From Aldehydirespirator sp965219165 (GTDB lineage Bacteria > Actinomycetota > Acidimicrobiia > Acidimicrobiales > Aldehydirespiratoraceae): DNA of 64,000 nucleotides. The stretch spans positions 1,674,001 to 1,738,000 of the forward strand of contig CBDCMW010000002.1 of the NCBI GenBank assembly GCA_965219165.1. Reading direction: 5' to 3'. A program made the translations under genes and the position numbers. The first letter of the stretch is position 1. Each line of letters starts with the position of its first letter. Below the pieces are notes generated by a model. The model made no database searches. It was given only the letters and a program-made list of their open reading frames with translations, and was not told the origin of the DNA. Positions 19,376 through 28,573 of this stretch are shown here, piece after piece.

Positions 19376-19966
19376 GTGGAGATCTCGATCAGCAGCCGCC
19401 ACAAGGACATCACGCCGGGTCTCGAGGAGGCAGTGCGAACCAAGATCGGGCAGTTGGACCGGTTCATGGACGATCTCGACACCGCCGAGGTGCACTTCGA
19501 CGAGGCTCGCAATCCCCGCATCATCGACCGCGAGACCTGCGAGGTGACCCTGACCGGCCACGGCCATCATCTGCGCTGCAAGGTGAACGCGCCCGACGCC
19601 TTCACCGCCGTCGACCTTGCAGAGGCCAAGCTGGAGCGCCAGATCCGCAAGCTGCGTACCAAGCTCCAGAAGCGTCACCACGGACGGGGCGACACGATCC
19701 GCACCGGCGCCAGCGTCGAGTCGCAGCCGGCCGGTCGCGCCTCCGACGGTTCAGGTCCAGACGACTCCGACGAAGTCGAGCCGGAACTGCGGATCGTCAA
19801 GACCAAGCGCTTCCACCTCGGCCCGCTGTCCCCGTCAGAGGCCGCGTTGAAGATGGATCTGATGGGCCACGGCTTCTTCTTCTTCATCAACTCGGTCACC
19901 GGTCGCTCCGCCGTCGTGTACCGCCGCGACGACGGGGCGGTGGGCCTCATCGACGAGGCCGGCTGA
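19376..19966 (+). CDS. hpf: ribosome hibernation promoting factor, long form
   Basis: A 196-residue long-form HPF. Residues 1-105 are the S30AE/YfiA domain (EISISSRHKDITPGLEEAV...LRCKVNAPDAFTAVDLAEAKLERQIRKL), which occupies the decoding centre of idle ribosomes. After a charged linker, the C-terminal dimerisation domain (KRFHLGPLSPSEAALKMDLMGHGFFFF...) joins two 70S particles into 100S dimers. GTG 19376 was preferred over TTG 19370 because GGGAGG at 19364-19369 leaves a six-base spacing to the GTG but none to the TTG. It is 21 bp upstream of secA. Confidence 0.95.
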   Translation: MEISISSRHKDITPGLEEAVRTKIGQLDRFMDDLDTAEVHFDEARNPRIIDRETCEVTLTGHGHHLRCKVNAPDAFTAVDLAEAKLERQIRKLRTKLQKRHHGRGDTIRTGASVESQPAGRASDGSGPDDSDEVEPELRIVKTKRFHLGPLSPSEAALKMDLMGHGFFFFINSVTGRSAVVYRRDDGAVGLIDEAG

Positions 19967-19987
19967 GGCGAGGGCGGGCGCGGACCG

Positions 19988-22678
19988 ATGTCGTTGTTCA
20001 AGCGGGTCCTGCGATCCGGCGAGGGGCGCAAGCTCAAGGATCTGCAGGCGCTCGTTCCCGACATCAACGCGCTCGAGGGTGAGGTGCAGGGCCTCGACGA
20101 CGACGCACTGCGGGCCCGCACCGGCGAGTTCCGTACTCGGCTGGAGCGGGGCGAGTCCCCCGACGACCTGCTGATGGAGGCCTTCGCAGTGGTGCGCGAG
20201 GCCGCGGTGCGAGTGCTGGGCCAGCGTCACTACGACGTGCAGTTGGTAGGTGGGGCGGCCCTGCACCTGGGATGGGTTGCCGAGATGCGCACCGGCGAGG
20301 GCAAGACCCTCACCTCGACCATGCCCATATACCTCAGCGGCCTCACCGGGCGGGGAGTCCATGTGGTGACGGTCAACGACTACCTGGCCGGGCGCGACGC
20401 GGAATGGATGGGGCAGCTCTACAAATGGCTCGGCCTCAGTGTCGGTCTGATCGTCCCCGGCAGCAGGGACTCGGAGCACAAGCGCCGCCAGTACGCCTGC
20501 GACATCACCTACGGAACCAACAACGAGCTCGGTTTCGACTACCTGCGGGACAACATGGCCCTGTCGCGCTCCGAGCACGTGCAGCGGGGCCACCACTACT
20601 GCATCGTGGACGAGATCGACTCGATCCTGATCGACGAGGCTCGCACTCCGCTGATCATCAGCGGCCAGGTGGCCGACGCGGCCAAGCTCTACACCCGCTT
20701 CGCGGGCATCGCCCGCGGCCTGCAGCGCGATGTCCACTACGAGGTGGACGAGGAGAAGCGCGCCGTCGCACCCCTGGAGGAGGGCGTGCACGCGGTGGAG
20801 CGGGTGCTGGGCGTCGAGAACCTTTATGACCTGGTGGCCCAGAACCTGGTGCACCAGCTGCAGGCTGCGCTGAGGGCCAAGGAGCTGTACCGGCGCGACC
20901 GCGACTACATCGTGGACCGCAACCAGGTGAAGATCGTGGACGAGTTCACCGGCAGGGTGCTGGAGGGGCGGCGCTGGTCCGACGGGCTGCACCAGGCCGT
21001 CGAGGCCAAGGAGGGCGTGGCCATCAAGGAGGAGAACCAGACGCTGGCCACCATCACCCTGCAGAACTACTACCGGATGTACGAGCGCCTCGCCGGCATG
21101 ACCGGAACCGCCGAGACCGAGGCCAGCGAGTTCGCGGGCACCTACGGCCTGCACGTTGTGAGCGTTCCCACGCACCGGCCGATGATCCGCGGGGACCGGG
21201 CCGACCTGATCTACAAGACCGAGGACGCGAAGTTCGAAGCGTGCGTGGAGGACATATGCGAGCGCAGCCGGCGCGGCCAGCCGGTGCTAGTGGGCACGAT
21301 CTCCGTCGAGAAGTCCGAGAAGCTGTCGCGCCTGCTCGACAAGGAGGGGATCGCGCACGAGGTGCTCAATGCTAAGCAGCATCATCGAGAGGCTGAGATC
21401 GTCACCCAGGCGGGCCGGCTCGGCGCGGTCACGGTGGCCACCAACATGGCCGGACGCGGGGTCGACATCCTGCTCGGCGGAAATCCCGAGGGCCTGGCTC
21501 GGCGCGACCTGCGCTCCGAGGGGCTCGATACGGAGACGCCCGAGGGCGCCCAGCGGCTGGCTGAACTCACCGCCAAGCACGCGGCCGCCACCGGCGCTGA
21601 GCGCGAGGAGGTGCTGGCCATGGGCGGCCTCTACGTGCTCGGCACCGAGCGCCACGAGAGCCGCCGCATCGACAACCAGCTCCGGGGCCGCTCCGGGCGC
21701 CAGGGCGATCCCGGCGAGAGCCGCTTCTACCTGTCGCTGGAGGACGATCTCATGAGCCGGTTCGCCACCGGCGCCATGAACTGGGTCATGGACAAGGCCC
21801 TGCCCGAGGATGTGCCCATCGAGGCGGGCATGGTCACCAAGGCCATCGAGCGTGCCCAGAACACAGTCGAGCAGCGCAATGCCGAGATCCGCAAGAACGT
21901 CCTCAAGTACGACGAGGTGATGAACGCTCAGCGAAGGGTCATCTACCAGCGCCGCGCCCAGATCCTCGACGGCGCTGACTTGCGGGCGGAGGCGCTGGAG
22001 TACCTGGAGTCCGCCGTGGACGGAGCCATCGGCACCCACTGCGCCTCGGAGCACACCGAGGAGTGGGACCGCGACGGTCTGGCCACAGAGCTGGCGGGGC
22101 TCTGGCCCGGCGGTGTCGACGCTTCCGACATCGCGGCGGCCTCGTCGCACGACGAGCTGTCCGACGTGATCAACCGCGCTGGAACGGATCTCCACCGCGA
22201 GCGCGAGCAGCAGCTCGGCGATGAGGTGATGCGCCAGGTGGAGCGCCAGGTGATGCTCCGCCTCATCGACCAGAAGTGGCGGTCGCACCTGCACGAGATG
22301 GATCTGCTGCGGGAGGGCATCCACCTGAGGGCCATGGGCCAGAAGGACCCCGCCACCGAGTGGCAGCGCGAGGGCTTCGAGATGTTCGGTCACATGATGA
22401 CCGGCATCGCCATGGATTTCGTCAGGTACGTGATGCACGTGCAGCTGGTAGAGCGTTCCCCGCAGGACACTCAACGGCTGGTGGGAGTAAGCGAAGAAAA
22501 GGACGATGAGGCGCCGAGTCGACCGGCGCGGCAGGACCAACCGGCCGCGCCGAACCGCCCTGCGAGCCGGGTGCCGGTGGTGAGGAGCGAGCTCGAGAAG
22601 GTCGGACGCAACCAGCCGTGCCCCTGCGGGAGCGGCAAGAAATACAAGATGTGCCACGGCCGCCCCGGCGCGGGCTGA
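19988..22678 (+). CDS. secA: preprotein translocase ATPase SecA
   Basis: The 896-residue motor of the Sec export pathway, driving unfolded preproteins through SecYEG. Seen: N-terminal LFKRVLRSGEGRKLKDL, Walker A region RTGEGKTLTS near residue 102, DEAD-like DEIDSILIDEARTPLI near 208, the GTAETEASEF preprotein cross-linking region, ATNMAGRGVDI, and the RGRSGRQGDPGESRFYLSLEDDLM motif VI block. The zinc-binding C-terminal tail CPCGSGKKYKMCHG is intact, so this is a canonical SecA1. ATG start, 6 bp before prfB. Confidence 0.98.
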   Translation: MSLFKRVLRSGEGRKLKDLQALVPDINALEGEVQGLDDDALRARTGEFRTRLERGESPDDLLMEAFAVVREAAVRVLGQRHYDVQLVGGAALHLGWVAEMRTGEGKTLTSTMPIYLSGLTGRGVHVVTVNDYLAGRDAEWMGQLYKWLGLSVGLIVPGSRDSEHKRRQYACDITYGTNNELGFDYLRDNMALSRSEHVQRGHHYCIVDEIDSILIDEARTPLIISGQVADAAKLYTRFAGIARGLQRDVHYEVDEEKRAVAPLEEGVHAVERVLGVENLYDLVAQNLVHQLQAALRAKELYRRDRDYIVDRNQVKIVDEFTGRVLEGRRWSDGLHQAVEAKEGVAIKEENQTLATITLQNYYRMYERLAGMTGTAETEASEFAGTYGLHVVSVPTHRPMIRGDRADLIYKTEDAKFEACVEDICERSRRGQPVLVGTISVEKSEKLSRLLDKEGIAHEVLNAKQHHREAEIVTQAGRLGAVTVATNMAGRGVDILLGGNPEGLARRDLRSEGLDTETPEGAQRLAELTAKHAAATGAEREEVLAMGGLYVLGTERHESRRIDNQLRGRSGRQGDPGESRFYLSLEDDLMSRFATGAMNWVMDKALPEDVPIEAGMVTKAIERAQNTVEQRNAEIRKNVLKYDEVMNAQRRVIYQRRAQILDGADLRAEALEYLESAVDGAIGTHCASEHTEEWDRDGLATELAGLWPGGVDASDIAAASSHDELSDVINRAGTDLHREREQQLGDEVMRQVERQVMLRLIDQKWRSHLHEMDLLREGIHLRAMGQKDPATEWQREGFEMFGHMMTGIAMDFVRYVMHVQLVERSPQDTQRLVGVSEEKDDEAPSRPARQDQPAAPNRPASRVPVVRSELEKVGRNQPCPCGSGKKYKMCHGRPGAG

Positions 22679-22684
22679 GCGGTC

Positions 22685-23854
22685 GTGCAGGACTTCTCCG
22701 ACGATCTGCGCCGGCTGCGGGGTCGCCTCACTGAGGCCGAGTCCTACCTGCGCATCGGCGTGCTACGGGTCCGGCTTCCCCAGCTCGAGGCCGAGTCGTC
22801 GCGCCCCGACCTGTGGGATCAGCCCGAGCGGGCCCGGGCCGTCACCTCCGAGCTGGCCTCGCTCAACGACGACCTCACGGTGTTCGACCGTCTCGTGGCC
22901 GAGGTCTCCGACGCGGAGACCCTCAACCAGCTCGCAGTGGAGGAGGGCGACGCTGCCGAGGAGGCCGAGGTAGCGCGGCTTGTGGCTGACATAGCGGCCC
23001 GCTTCGACGAGCTCGAGCTGCGCTCGCTGTTCACAGGCGAGTTCGACGAGCGGGACGCGGTGTGCCAGATCAAGTCGGGCGAGGGTGGCACTGACTCGCA
23101 GGACTGGGCCGAGATGCTGCTGCGGATGTACCGCCGCTGGGCCGAGCGCCGCGGCTTCGAGCTGGAGGTGACCGCGCTGTCGGAGGGCACCGAGGCCGGC
23201 TACTCCAGCGTGGACTTCCTGTTGAGGGGCCGCTGCGCCTACGGCTGGATGCGCTCGGAGCACGGCGTGCACCGCCTGGTGCGCATCTCGCCGTTCAACA
23301 ACGAGGGCAAGCGTCAGACCGCCTTCACCGCGGTGGATGTGGCCCCGTTCTTCGAGGAGGTCTCCGACGAGGTGGCCATCGACGAGAAGGACCTGCGCAT
23401 CGACACCTACCGCTCGTCGGGCGCGGGCGGCCAGCATGTCAACGTCACCGACTCGGCGGTGCGCATCACGCATCTTCCCTCCGGGATAGTGACCAGCTGC
23501 CAGAACGAGCGCAGCCAGCACCAGAACAAGGAGCGGGCCATGCAGATGCTGGCGGCCAAGCTGTTGAACCTGGAGCGCAAGCGGCTCGCCGACGAGATCG
23601 CCGGGATCAAGGGCGAGCAGCGCAAGGTGGGCTTCGGAAGCCAGATACGCAGCTACGTGATGCAGCCCTACCAGATGGTGAAGGACCAGCGAACCCGCCA
23701 CGAGACCCCCAACGTCGACGCGGTGCTCGGCGGCGACCTCGACCCGTTCATGGAGTCCTGGCTCCGGTGGAGCCGGGCGTCGGGTGCCGCGGACTCGCCG
23801 GAGGGGGCTGGTACTGTCGCCGCGCCACTGCAGGCGGCTGGAGGTGACGCCTGA
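22685..23854 (+). CDS. prfB: peptide chain release factor 2
   Basis: Recognises UGA and UAA and triggers peptidyl-tRNA hydrolysis. 389 residues with the stop-codon reading tripeptide in VRISPFNNEGKRQTAF (SPF, RF2 type) near residue 202 and the catalytic GGQ in SSGAGGQHVNVTDSAVRI near 248. The gene is continuous: there is no in-frame early TGA, so the autoregulatory frameshift known from E. coli is absent. GTG start 6 bp after secA; its stop overlaps the ftsE start (TGATG). If the organism decodes UGA as selenocysteine (see 38.2 kb), RF2 competes with that event. Confidence 0.97.
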   Translation: MQDFSDDLRRLRGRLTEAESYLRIGVLRVRLPQLEAESSRPDLWDQPERARAVTSELASLNDDLTVFDRLVAEVSDAETLNQLAVEEGDAAEEAEVARLVADIAARFDELELRSLFTGEFDERDAVCQIKSGEGGTDSQDWAEMLLRMYRRWAERRGFELEVTALSEGTEAGYSSVDFLLRGRCAYGWMRSEHGVHRLVRISPFNNEGKRQTAFTAVDVAPFFEEVSDEVAIDEKDLRIDTYRSSGAGGQHVNVTDSAVRITHLPSGIVTSCQNERSQHQNKERAMQMLAAKLLNLERKRLADEIAGIKGEQRKVGFGSQIRSYVMQPYQMVKDQRTRHETPNVDAVLGGDLDPFMESWLRWSRASGAADSPEGAGTVAAPLQAAGGDA

Positions 23855-24531
23855 TGATCAAGATGGAGAAGGTCACCAAGGTGTTCAAGGGCGACGTAGT
23901 GGCCCTGCGCGACGTGACCATCGACATCGGCAAGGGGGAGTTCGTCTTCCTGGTCGGTCCGTCCGGATCGGGCAAGTCCACCTTCATCCGCCTGCTCAAC
24001 CGTGAGGACGTGCCCGAGCACGGCCGGATATTCGTGGCCGGCCGCGACATCGGCGGGCTCAGCGGATGGAGGGTGCCCTACCTGCGGCGCAACATCGGCT
24101 ACGTCTTCCAGGACTTCAAGTTGCTCTCGAAGAAGACGGTGGCCGAGAACGTCGCCTTCGCGCTCGAGGTGATCGGCAAGGGCCCCCAGGTGATCAACCG
24201 CCAGGTGCCCGCGATCTTGGAGCTGGTCGGACTCTCTCGCAAGATGGACCGCTTCCCGAACGAACTCTCAGGAGGGGAGCAGCAGCGGGTGTCGATCGCG
24301 CGGGCGTTCGTCAACCGGCCGATGATCCTGCTGGCCGACGAGCCCACTGGGAACCTCGACCCCACGACGTCGGTGGGCATCATGCGGCTGCTGGAGCGGA
24401 TCAACGAGACCGGGACGACCGTGGTGATGGCCACTCACGACAGCAGCGTCGTGGACAGCATGCGCCAGAGGGTGGTGGAGCTCGACCGGGGCATGGTCGT
24501 GCGCGACCAGGCCAGAGGCGTCTACGAGTAG
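23854..24531 (+). CDS. ftsE: cell division ATP-binding protein FtsE
   Basis: Cytosolic ATPase of the FtsEX complex, which activates cell-wall hydrolases during division. 225 residues; Walker A GPSGSGKSTF near residue 36, ABC signature LSGGEQQRVSIARA near 138, Walker B ILLADEPTGNLDP near 162, and the switch His in ATHD. The ATG overlaps the prfB stop, indicating coupling; ftsX follows after 45 bp. Confidence 0.97.
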   Translation: MIKMEKVTKVFKGDVVALRDVTIDIGKGEFVFLVGPSGSGKSTFIRLLNREDVPEHGRIFVAGRDIGGLSGWRVPYLRRNIGYVFQDFKLLSKKTVAENVAFALEVIGKGPQVINRQVPAILELVGLSRKMDRFPNELSGGEQQRVSIARAFVNRPMILLADEPTGNLDPTTSVGIMRLLERINETGTTVVMATHDSSVVDSMRQRVVELDRGMVVRDQARGVYE

Positions 24532-24576
24532 CGAGCGGCCGTGTTCAGCTCCCTTCCCTTCCCCGAGTAGCTCGCA

Positions 24577-25470
24577 GTGTTCAGCTTCCGTTACGCGCTG
24601 CGCGAGACAGGGCAGAACCTGTGGCGCAACATCCTGCTCGCGGTGGCCACCGTGATCACGGTGGGCGTGTCGCTTGCCATGTTCGGCGGCTTCATGCTGT
24701 TCCAGGTGGCGGTGGACAACGCCACGGCCCGCTGGCAGGACGGCGTCGAGTTCATCGTGTGGATGAACGCCGACATCGGGACGCCCGAGGACTCCAGCGT
24801 CCGCAACCAACTCGATGAGAGCCCCGGCGTGGAGACATGGCAGTACATCGACCGCGAGCAGTCCTACGAGGAGTTCAAGGAGTTCTTCGAGGACACGCCC
24901 GAGGTGCTGGACATCTTCACCGCCGAGGGCGTGCCCCCGTACTACCGGGTGGTACCGACCGATCCCGACCCCGACGTGGTGGAGGAGCTGGGGAGCCAGT
25001 TCAAGGGCAAGCCCGGAGTCCGAACCGTCACCTTCGCCGGAGACGTGATACGCGATGTGCAGAACCTGTCGGACCGGGCCGGGCGAGTGCTGTTCATCGG
25101 CTCGATCGTCCTGCTCGGCGCCTCGACGCTCTTGATCCTCAACACGCTGGCCGTGGCCATCGGCAACCGGCACACCGAGATAGAGATCATGCGGCTGGTG
25201 GGGGCCACCAAGTGGTTCATCCGCATCCCGTTCATGCTGGAGGGCCTGGTGCAGGGCCTGCTCGGAGCGGCCGTGGCCATGACCAGCAACGCGCTGTTGC
25301 GCAACTACGTGATCGACCAGTTCAGCGACGCCGACGGCCTGCAACTACTGGCCGGATTCAAGGTGGACGACTCCGCCATGCTGCAGGTCAATCTGCTCGT
25401 AGTCGGGGTCGCGGTGGGGGTCGCGGTGGTCGGATCGAACCTGGCCGTCGCCATGCACCTCAACGAGTAG
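24577..25470 (+). CDS. ftsX: cell division protein FtsX
   Basis: The membrane partner of FtsE: 297 residues with one N-terminal transmembrane helix, a large extracytoplasmic domain (about residues 50-165, with the EFKEFFEDTPEVLD lobe that contacts a hydrolase activator in mycobacteria), and three C-terminal helices separated by the LVGATKWFIRIPFMLEG FtsE-contacting loop. GTG start at VFSFRYALRET. In most actinobacteria smpB comes directly after ftsX; here it is 25 kb away beside ssrA. Confidence 0.96.
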   Translation: MFSFRYALRETGQNLWRNILLAVATVITVGVSLAMFGGFMLFQVAVDNATARWQDGVEFIVWMNADIGTPEDSSVRNQLDESPGVETWQYIDREQSYEEFKEFFEDTPEVLDIFTAEGVPPYYRVVPTDPDPDVVEELGSQFKGKPGVRTVTFAGDVIRDVQNLSDRAGRVLFIGSIVLLGASTLLILNTLAVAIGNRHTEIEIMRLVGATKWFIRIPFMLEGLVQGLLGAAVAMTSNALLRNYVIDQFSDADGLQLLAGFKVDDSAMLQVNLLVVGVAVGVAVVGSNLAVAMHLNE

Positions 25471-25625
25471 CCGCGCCCGGTCGCGACGGGGCGATCGAGG
25501 ATCGCGTGCGATTGCCCGGTAGGGTTGGCGCCAGCTTGGCCGGGATGTCCGGCCGGCGGGTTCGCAGACGGGTGTTGGTTCTTCCGGTCTTCGTGAGCCA
25601 AACCCTTGAGACTGCCGCCCTCATC

Positions 25626-25688
25626 ACCCCCCCCCTTGAGGCAGCGACGAACCCATGAGACGCCCGCCCGACGCGGGCAAGGAGAACA
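25626..25688 (+). promoter_or_regulatory. leader of the DEAD-box helicase gene: C9 tract and hairpin before the ribosome site
   Basis: A run of nine C lies at 25627-25635. GCCCG at 25666-25670 and CGGGC at 25674-25678 form a tight hairpin with a three-base loop just two bases before the Shine-Dalgarno GGAG at 25681. Such a hairpin could modulate initiation of an RNA helicase mRNA; regulation is inference. The rest of the 218-bp gap after ftsX shows no gene. Confidence 0.4.
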
Positions 25689-27002
25689 ATGTCCCCCACC
25701 TTCGCCCACTTGGGCGTTCCCGATTCCATATGCTGCGCCCTCGCACGACGCGGCATCACCCAACCCTTCGACATTCAAGCGGCCGTAATGGCCGATGCCC
25801 TGGCCGGGCGCGACATCTGCGGGCGCGCTCCCACCGGGTCGGGAAAGACGCTGGCTTTCGGCGCCCCGCTCGTGGCCAACGTCGGCCGGGCCCGGCCCCA
25901 CCGGCCCAGGGCGCTCGTGCTGGCTCCCACTAGGGAGCTTGCCGACCAGATCATGACCGAGCTGCGCTCCTTCTCCGGCAGCGTCCGGGTCGCCGTCGTC
26001 TTCGGCGGCGTGGGCTACGGCAACCAGGTACAGTCCCTTCGCCGGGGCGTCGACATCCTGGTGGCGTGCCCCGGACGCCTCGAGGACCTGATCGAGCAGG
26101 GCGTGGTCAGCCTGGGCGCGGTGGACATGGTTGTCGTCGACGAGGCCGACCGCATGGCCGATATGGGATTCATCCCGGCCGTGAGGCGCCTGCTCGACCA
26201 GACCGCACGCGATCGGCAGACGATGCTGTTCTCAGCCACGCTCGACGGCGACGTGGCGTCGCTCACCCGCGACTACCAGCACGACCCGGTGCGCTGCGAG
26301 GTCGGCGACGAGACTCCCGACGTGATCTCGGCCGACCATCTGTTCTGGACCGTGGCCCGCTCCGAGCGCATCGAGGTCGCAGCCGACGCGATCAGCGCGG
26401 CCGGGCCCGCGATCGTCTTCTGCCGGACCCGTCACGGCTGCGACCGGCTGGCCCGCCAGCTTGACCGGGCCGGCATCGCGACTGCGGCGATCCACGGCGG
26501 GCGCAGCCAGAACCAGCGCACCAGGGCGCTGGCAGCCTTCGCGGCCGGCCGGGTCCAGGCGCTGGTAGCGACCGACGTTGCCGCCCGGGGAATCCACGTC
26601 GAGGGTGTCGGTGCCGTCATCCACTTCGATCCCCCCGAGGACCACAAGACCTACCTCCACCGGTCGGGCCGCACGGCGCGAGCCGGCCGGGGTGGCGTGG
26701 TGGTGTCCCTCGTGCAGCCCGAGCAGGCCAGGGAGCTGGGCCGGATGCAGCGCCAGTTGGGCCTCCAGCAGCCGATCACCGATGTTGATCTGGCCGCGAT
26801 CGCTGAGCTCGGCCAGCCCGCGAGTCGCACCGAGCCCCTCCCGGTCGCCGCCGGTCCGAGCGGGCAGCACGCTGACTCCCAGCCGCGGCGCCGCCAGCCC
26901 GAGCGTTCCGCGGCCAACCGTCAGTCCCGTTCCGGTCGACGCAACGGACCGGCACGGTCCCGGAATCGCAACCGGCGGCCGCCGGCCAGGTCGGCCGCCT
27001 GA
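25689..27002 (+). CDS. DEAD-box ATP-dependent RNA helicase
   Basis: A 437-residue RNA helicase. Motifs in order: Q motif (FAHLG...GITQPFDIQ), I APTGSGKT, Ia PTRELA, II VVDEADRMADMGF, III SAT, IV VFCRTRHGCD, V TDVAARGIHVEGV, VI HRSGRTARAG. The last 60 residues are a basic, Arg/Gln-rich tail for RNA binding, as in RhlE-type helicases involved in ribosome assembly or cold response. ATG start with AAGGAG eight bases upstream. The usual DEAD spelling is retained. Confidence 0.94.
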   Translation: MSPTFAHLGVPDSICCALARRGITQPFDIQAAVMADALAGRDICGRAPTGSGKTLAFGAPLVANVGRARPHRPRALVLAPTRELADQIMTELRSFSGSVRVAVVFGGVGYGNQVQSLRRGVDILVACPGRLEDLIEQGVVSLGAVDMVVVDEADRMADMGFIPAVRRLLDQTARDRQTMLFSATLDGDVASLTRDYQHDPVRCEVGDETPDVISADHLFWTVARSERIEVAADAISAAGPAIVFCRTRHGCDRLARQLDRAGIATAAIHGGRSQNQRTRALAAFAAGRVQALVATDVAARGIHVEGVGAVIHFDPPEDHKTYLHRSGRTARAGRGGVVVSLVQPEQARELGRMQRQLGLQQPITDVDLAAIAELGQPASRTEPLPVAAGPSGQHADSQPRRRQPERSAANRQSRSGRRNGPARSRNRNRRPPARSAA

Positions 27003-27010
27003 CGGACGGT

Positions 27011-27033
27011 CCTTCCCGCTCTCGCGTGGGAGG
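27011..27033 (+). terminator. hairpin after the DEAD-box helicase gene
   Basis: CCTTCCCGC (27011-27019) and GCGTGGGAGG (27024-27033) pair with one bulged base around a TCTC loop, eight bases after the stop codon. No T-tract follows, as is common for actinobacterial terminators. Confidence 0.45.
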
Positions 27034-27216
27034 GCCAGGTCGATCATCGACCGCAGCTCGAGAACTGCACGAGTCACGCGAATTCGTGGCAGGGAGCCCT
27101 GCATTGCCACGCTGACGCGTCCTCGATCTGCCGAATCGCGGCGCGGGTCGGACGGGAGTGCTAATGTTGCGCCCGCTTCTTAGGATTCGCTGAGCGATAG
27201 GTCGTGCCTTGGGAGT

Positions 27217-27246
27217 TGATTACAATCACTTCTAATAAGGTAAGGA
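27217..27246 (+). promoter_or_regulatory. amt promoter region with inverted repeat and strong ribosome site
   Basis: TGATTACAATCA (27217-27228) is an inverted repeat (TGATT, AC, AATCA) containing a -10-like TACAAT (27221-27226). AAGGAG at 27241-27246 lies seven bases before the GTG start. The repeat overlapping the -10 suggests an operator, perhaps for a nitrogen regulator; the regulator is not identified. The rest of the gap after the helicase shows nothing else. Confidence 0.4.
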
Positions 27247-27253
27247 GTCGCTG

Positions 27254-28468
27254 GTGGATTCTGGTGATACTGCTTGGATTCTTGTAGCAACAGTATTAGT
27301 CTTGTTCATGACCTTGCCGGGTCTTGCGATGTTCTATGCCGGCCTGGTGCGGGCCAAGTCAGCATTGTCAGTGATCATGCAATGCGTCGCGATAACCGCT
27401 GTAGCCAGCGTGCTGTGGATGGTCTTCGGCTATACGTTGGCGTTCGGCGATAGTCAAGGTGGCTTTGTCGGCGGGTTGGGGAAGGCCTTCTTTTCCGGCT
27501 TGAGAGACGCGCAGAGTGGTTCGATACCCGAGATCGTGTTCGCCGTCTTCCAGATGACGTTCGCCATAATCACGCCGGCGCTGATCGTTGGCGCCTATGT
27601 GGAGCGGATCAAGTTCTCGGCCATGCTCCTGTTCAGTGGCGCATGGGTCCTGCTTGTCTATTCGCCCATCTGTCATTGGGTCTGGGGCGGCGGCTGGCTC
27701 GGCGAGATGGGTGTCATGGACTTCGCCGGCGGCTTGGTGGTCCATGCGAGCGCGGGATCGGCAGCGCTGGTCGCGGCCGCGGTCCTGGGCTCGAGGCAGG
27801 GCTTCCCCAACCAGATCCAGCCTCCTCACAATCCTGGAATGACCGCGGCCGGTGCGGCAATGCTGTGGGTGGGCTGGTTCGGTTTCAATGGAGGCAGCCA
27901 GCTCGCTGCCGACGGCGGCGCCGGCATGGCAATTGCAGTGACGCACCTCGCCGCGGTCAGCGCGGCCATCGTCTGGTCGGCCATCGAATGGAAGAAGCAC
28001 GGCAAGCCATCGCTGGTCGGTGCCGTTACCGGGGTGATCGCGGGTCTTGCGACCGTCACCCCGGCTTCCGGTTTCGTCGGCCCGGTCGGCGGACTGATCC
28101 TGGGCGCGGCCAGTGGCGTCTTGTGCTACCTCGCAGTGGATCTGGTCAAGGGGAAATGGAAGATCGACGATTCGCTGGACGTGTTCGCGGTGCATGGCGT
28201 CGGCGGGGTGCTGGGTACGTTGCTGGTCGCGGTTCTGGCCGTGGACGACCTCGGAGGAGTCGGCGTGTCGGTCTCGAACGGCAACATCGGCACCCAACTC
28301 GGCGTGCAGGCACTGGGTGTGCTCGCGACTCTGGCCTGGTCGGGCTGCCTCACGTTCATCATCGTGAAGGTCGTGGCCCGCCTGACCGGCGGGCTCAGGG
28401 TCAGCCCCGAAGACGAGGCGGCCGGCCTCGACCTGGTCATCCACGGCGAGCGGGCCTACGACTTGTAG
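27254..28468 (+). CDS. amt: ammonium transporter
   Basis: A 404-residue Amt/Mep/Rh channel with eleven expected membrane helices. Seen: FMTLPGLAMFYAGLVR at helix 1, MTFAIITPALIVGAYVERIKF, the first pore histidine in GGLVVHASAGSAA, WFGFNGGS, and the second pore histidine in DVFAVHGVGG. No glnK gene follows, unlike the usual amt-glnK pair. The next gene, on the other strand, is alanine dehydrogenase, which can assimilate ammonium into alanine. Codon use near the 5' end is less GC-rich than in the neighbours. Confidence 0.96.
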   Translation: MDSGDTAWILVATVLVLFMTLPGLAMFYAGLVRAKSALSVIMQCVAITAVASVLWMVFGYTLAFGDSQGGFVGGLGKAFFSGLRDAQSGSIPEIVFAVFQMTFAIITPALIVGAYVERIKFSAMLLFSGAWVLLVYSPICHWVWGGGWLGEMGVMDFAGGLVVHASAGSAALVAAAVLGSRQGFPNQIQPPHNPGMTAAGAAMLWVGWFGFNGGSQLAADGGAGMAIAVTHLAAVSAAIVWSAIEWKKHGKPSLVGAVTGVIAGLATVTPASGFVGPVGGLILGAASGVLCYLAVDLVKGKWKIDDSLDVFAVHGVGGVLGTLLVAVLAVDDLGGVGVSVSNGNIGTQLGVQALGVLATLAWSGCLTFIIVKVVARLTGGLRVSPEDEAAGLDLVIHGERAYDL

Positions 28469-28573
28469 ACCCCGACCGGCCGCCCGGGGAGTTCCCGACG
28501 GCCGGCGAGGTGTGGACCGATCCGCGGCCGGTTCGAAGGCGGCGGCCGCCTCAACGTGCCCCAGCACGCTGAG

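Noticed and set aside
22685..23854. Programmed frameshift in prfB
   Set aside because: The frame is continuous from the GTG start and no early in-frame TGA with a CTTTGA slip site is present.
25627..25635. Phase-variation tract before the DEAD-box helicase
   Set aside because: Only nine C, in a housekeeping gene leader; too short and without context to argue for switching.
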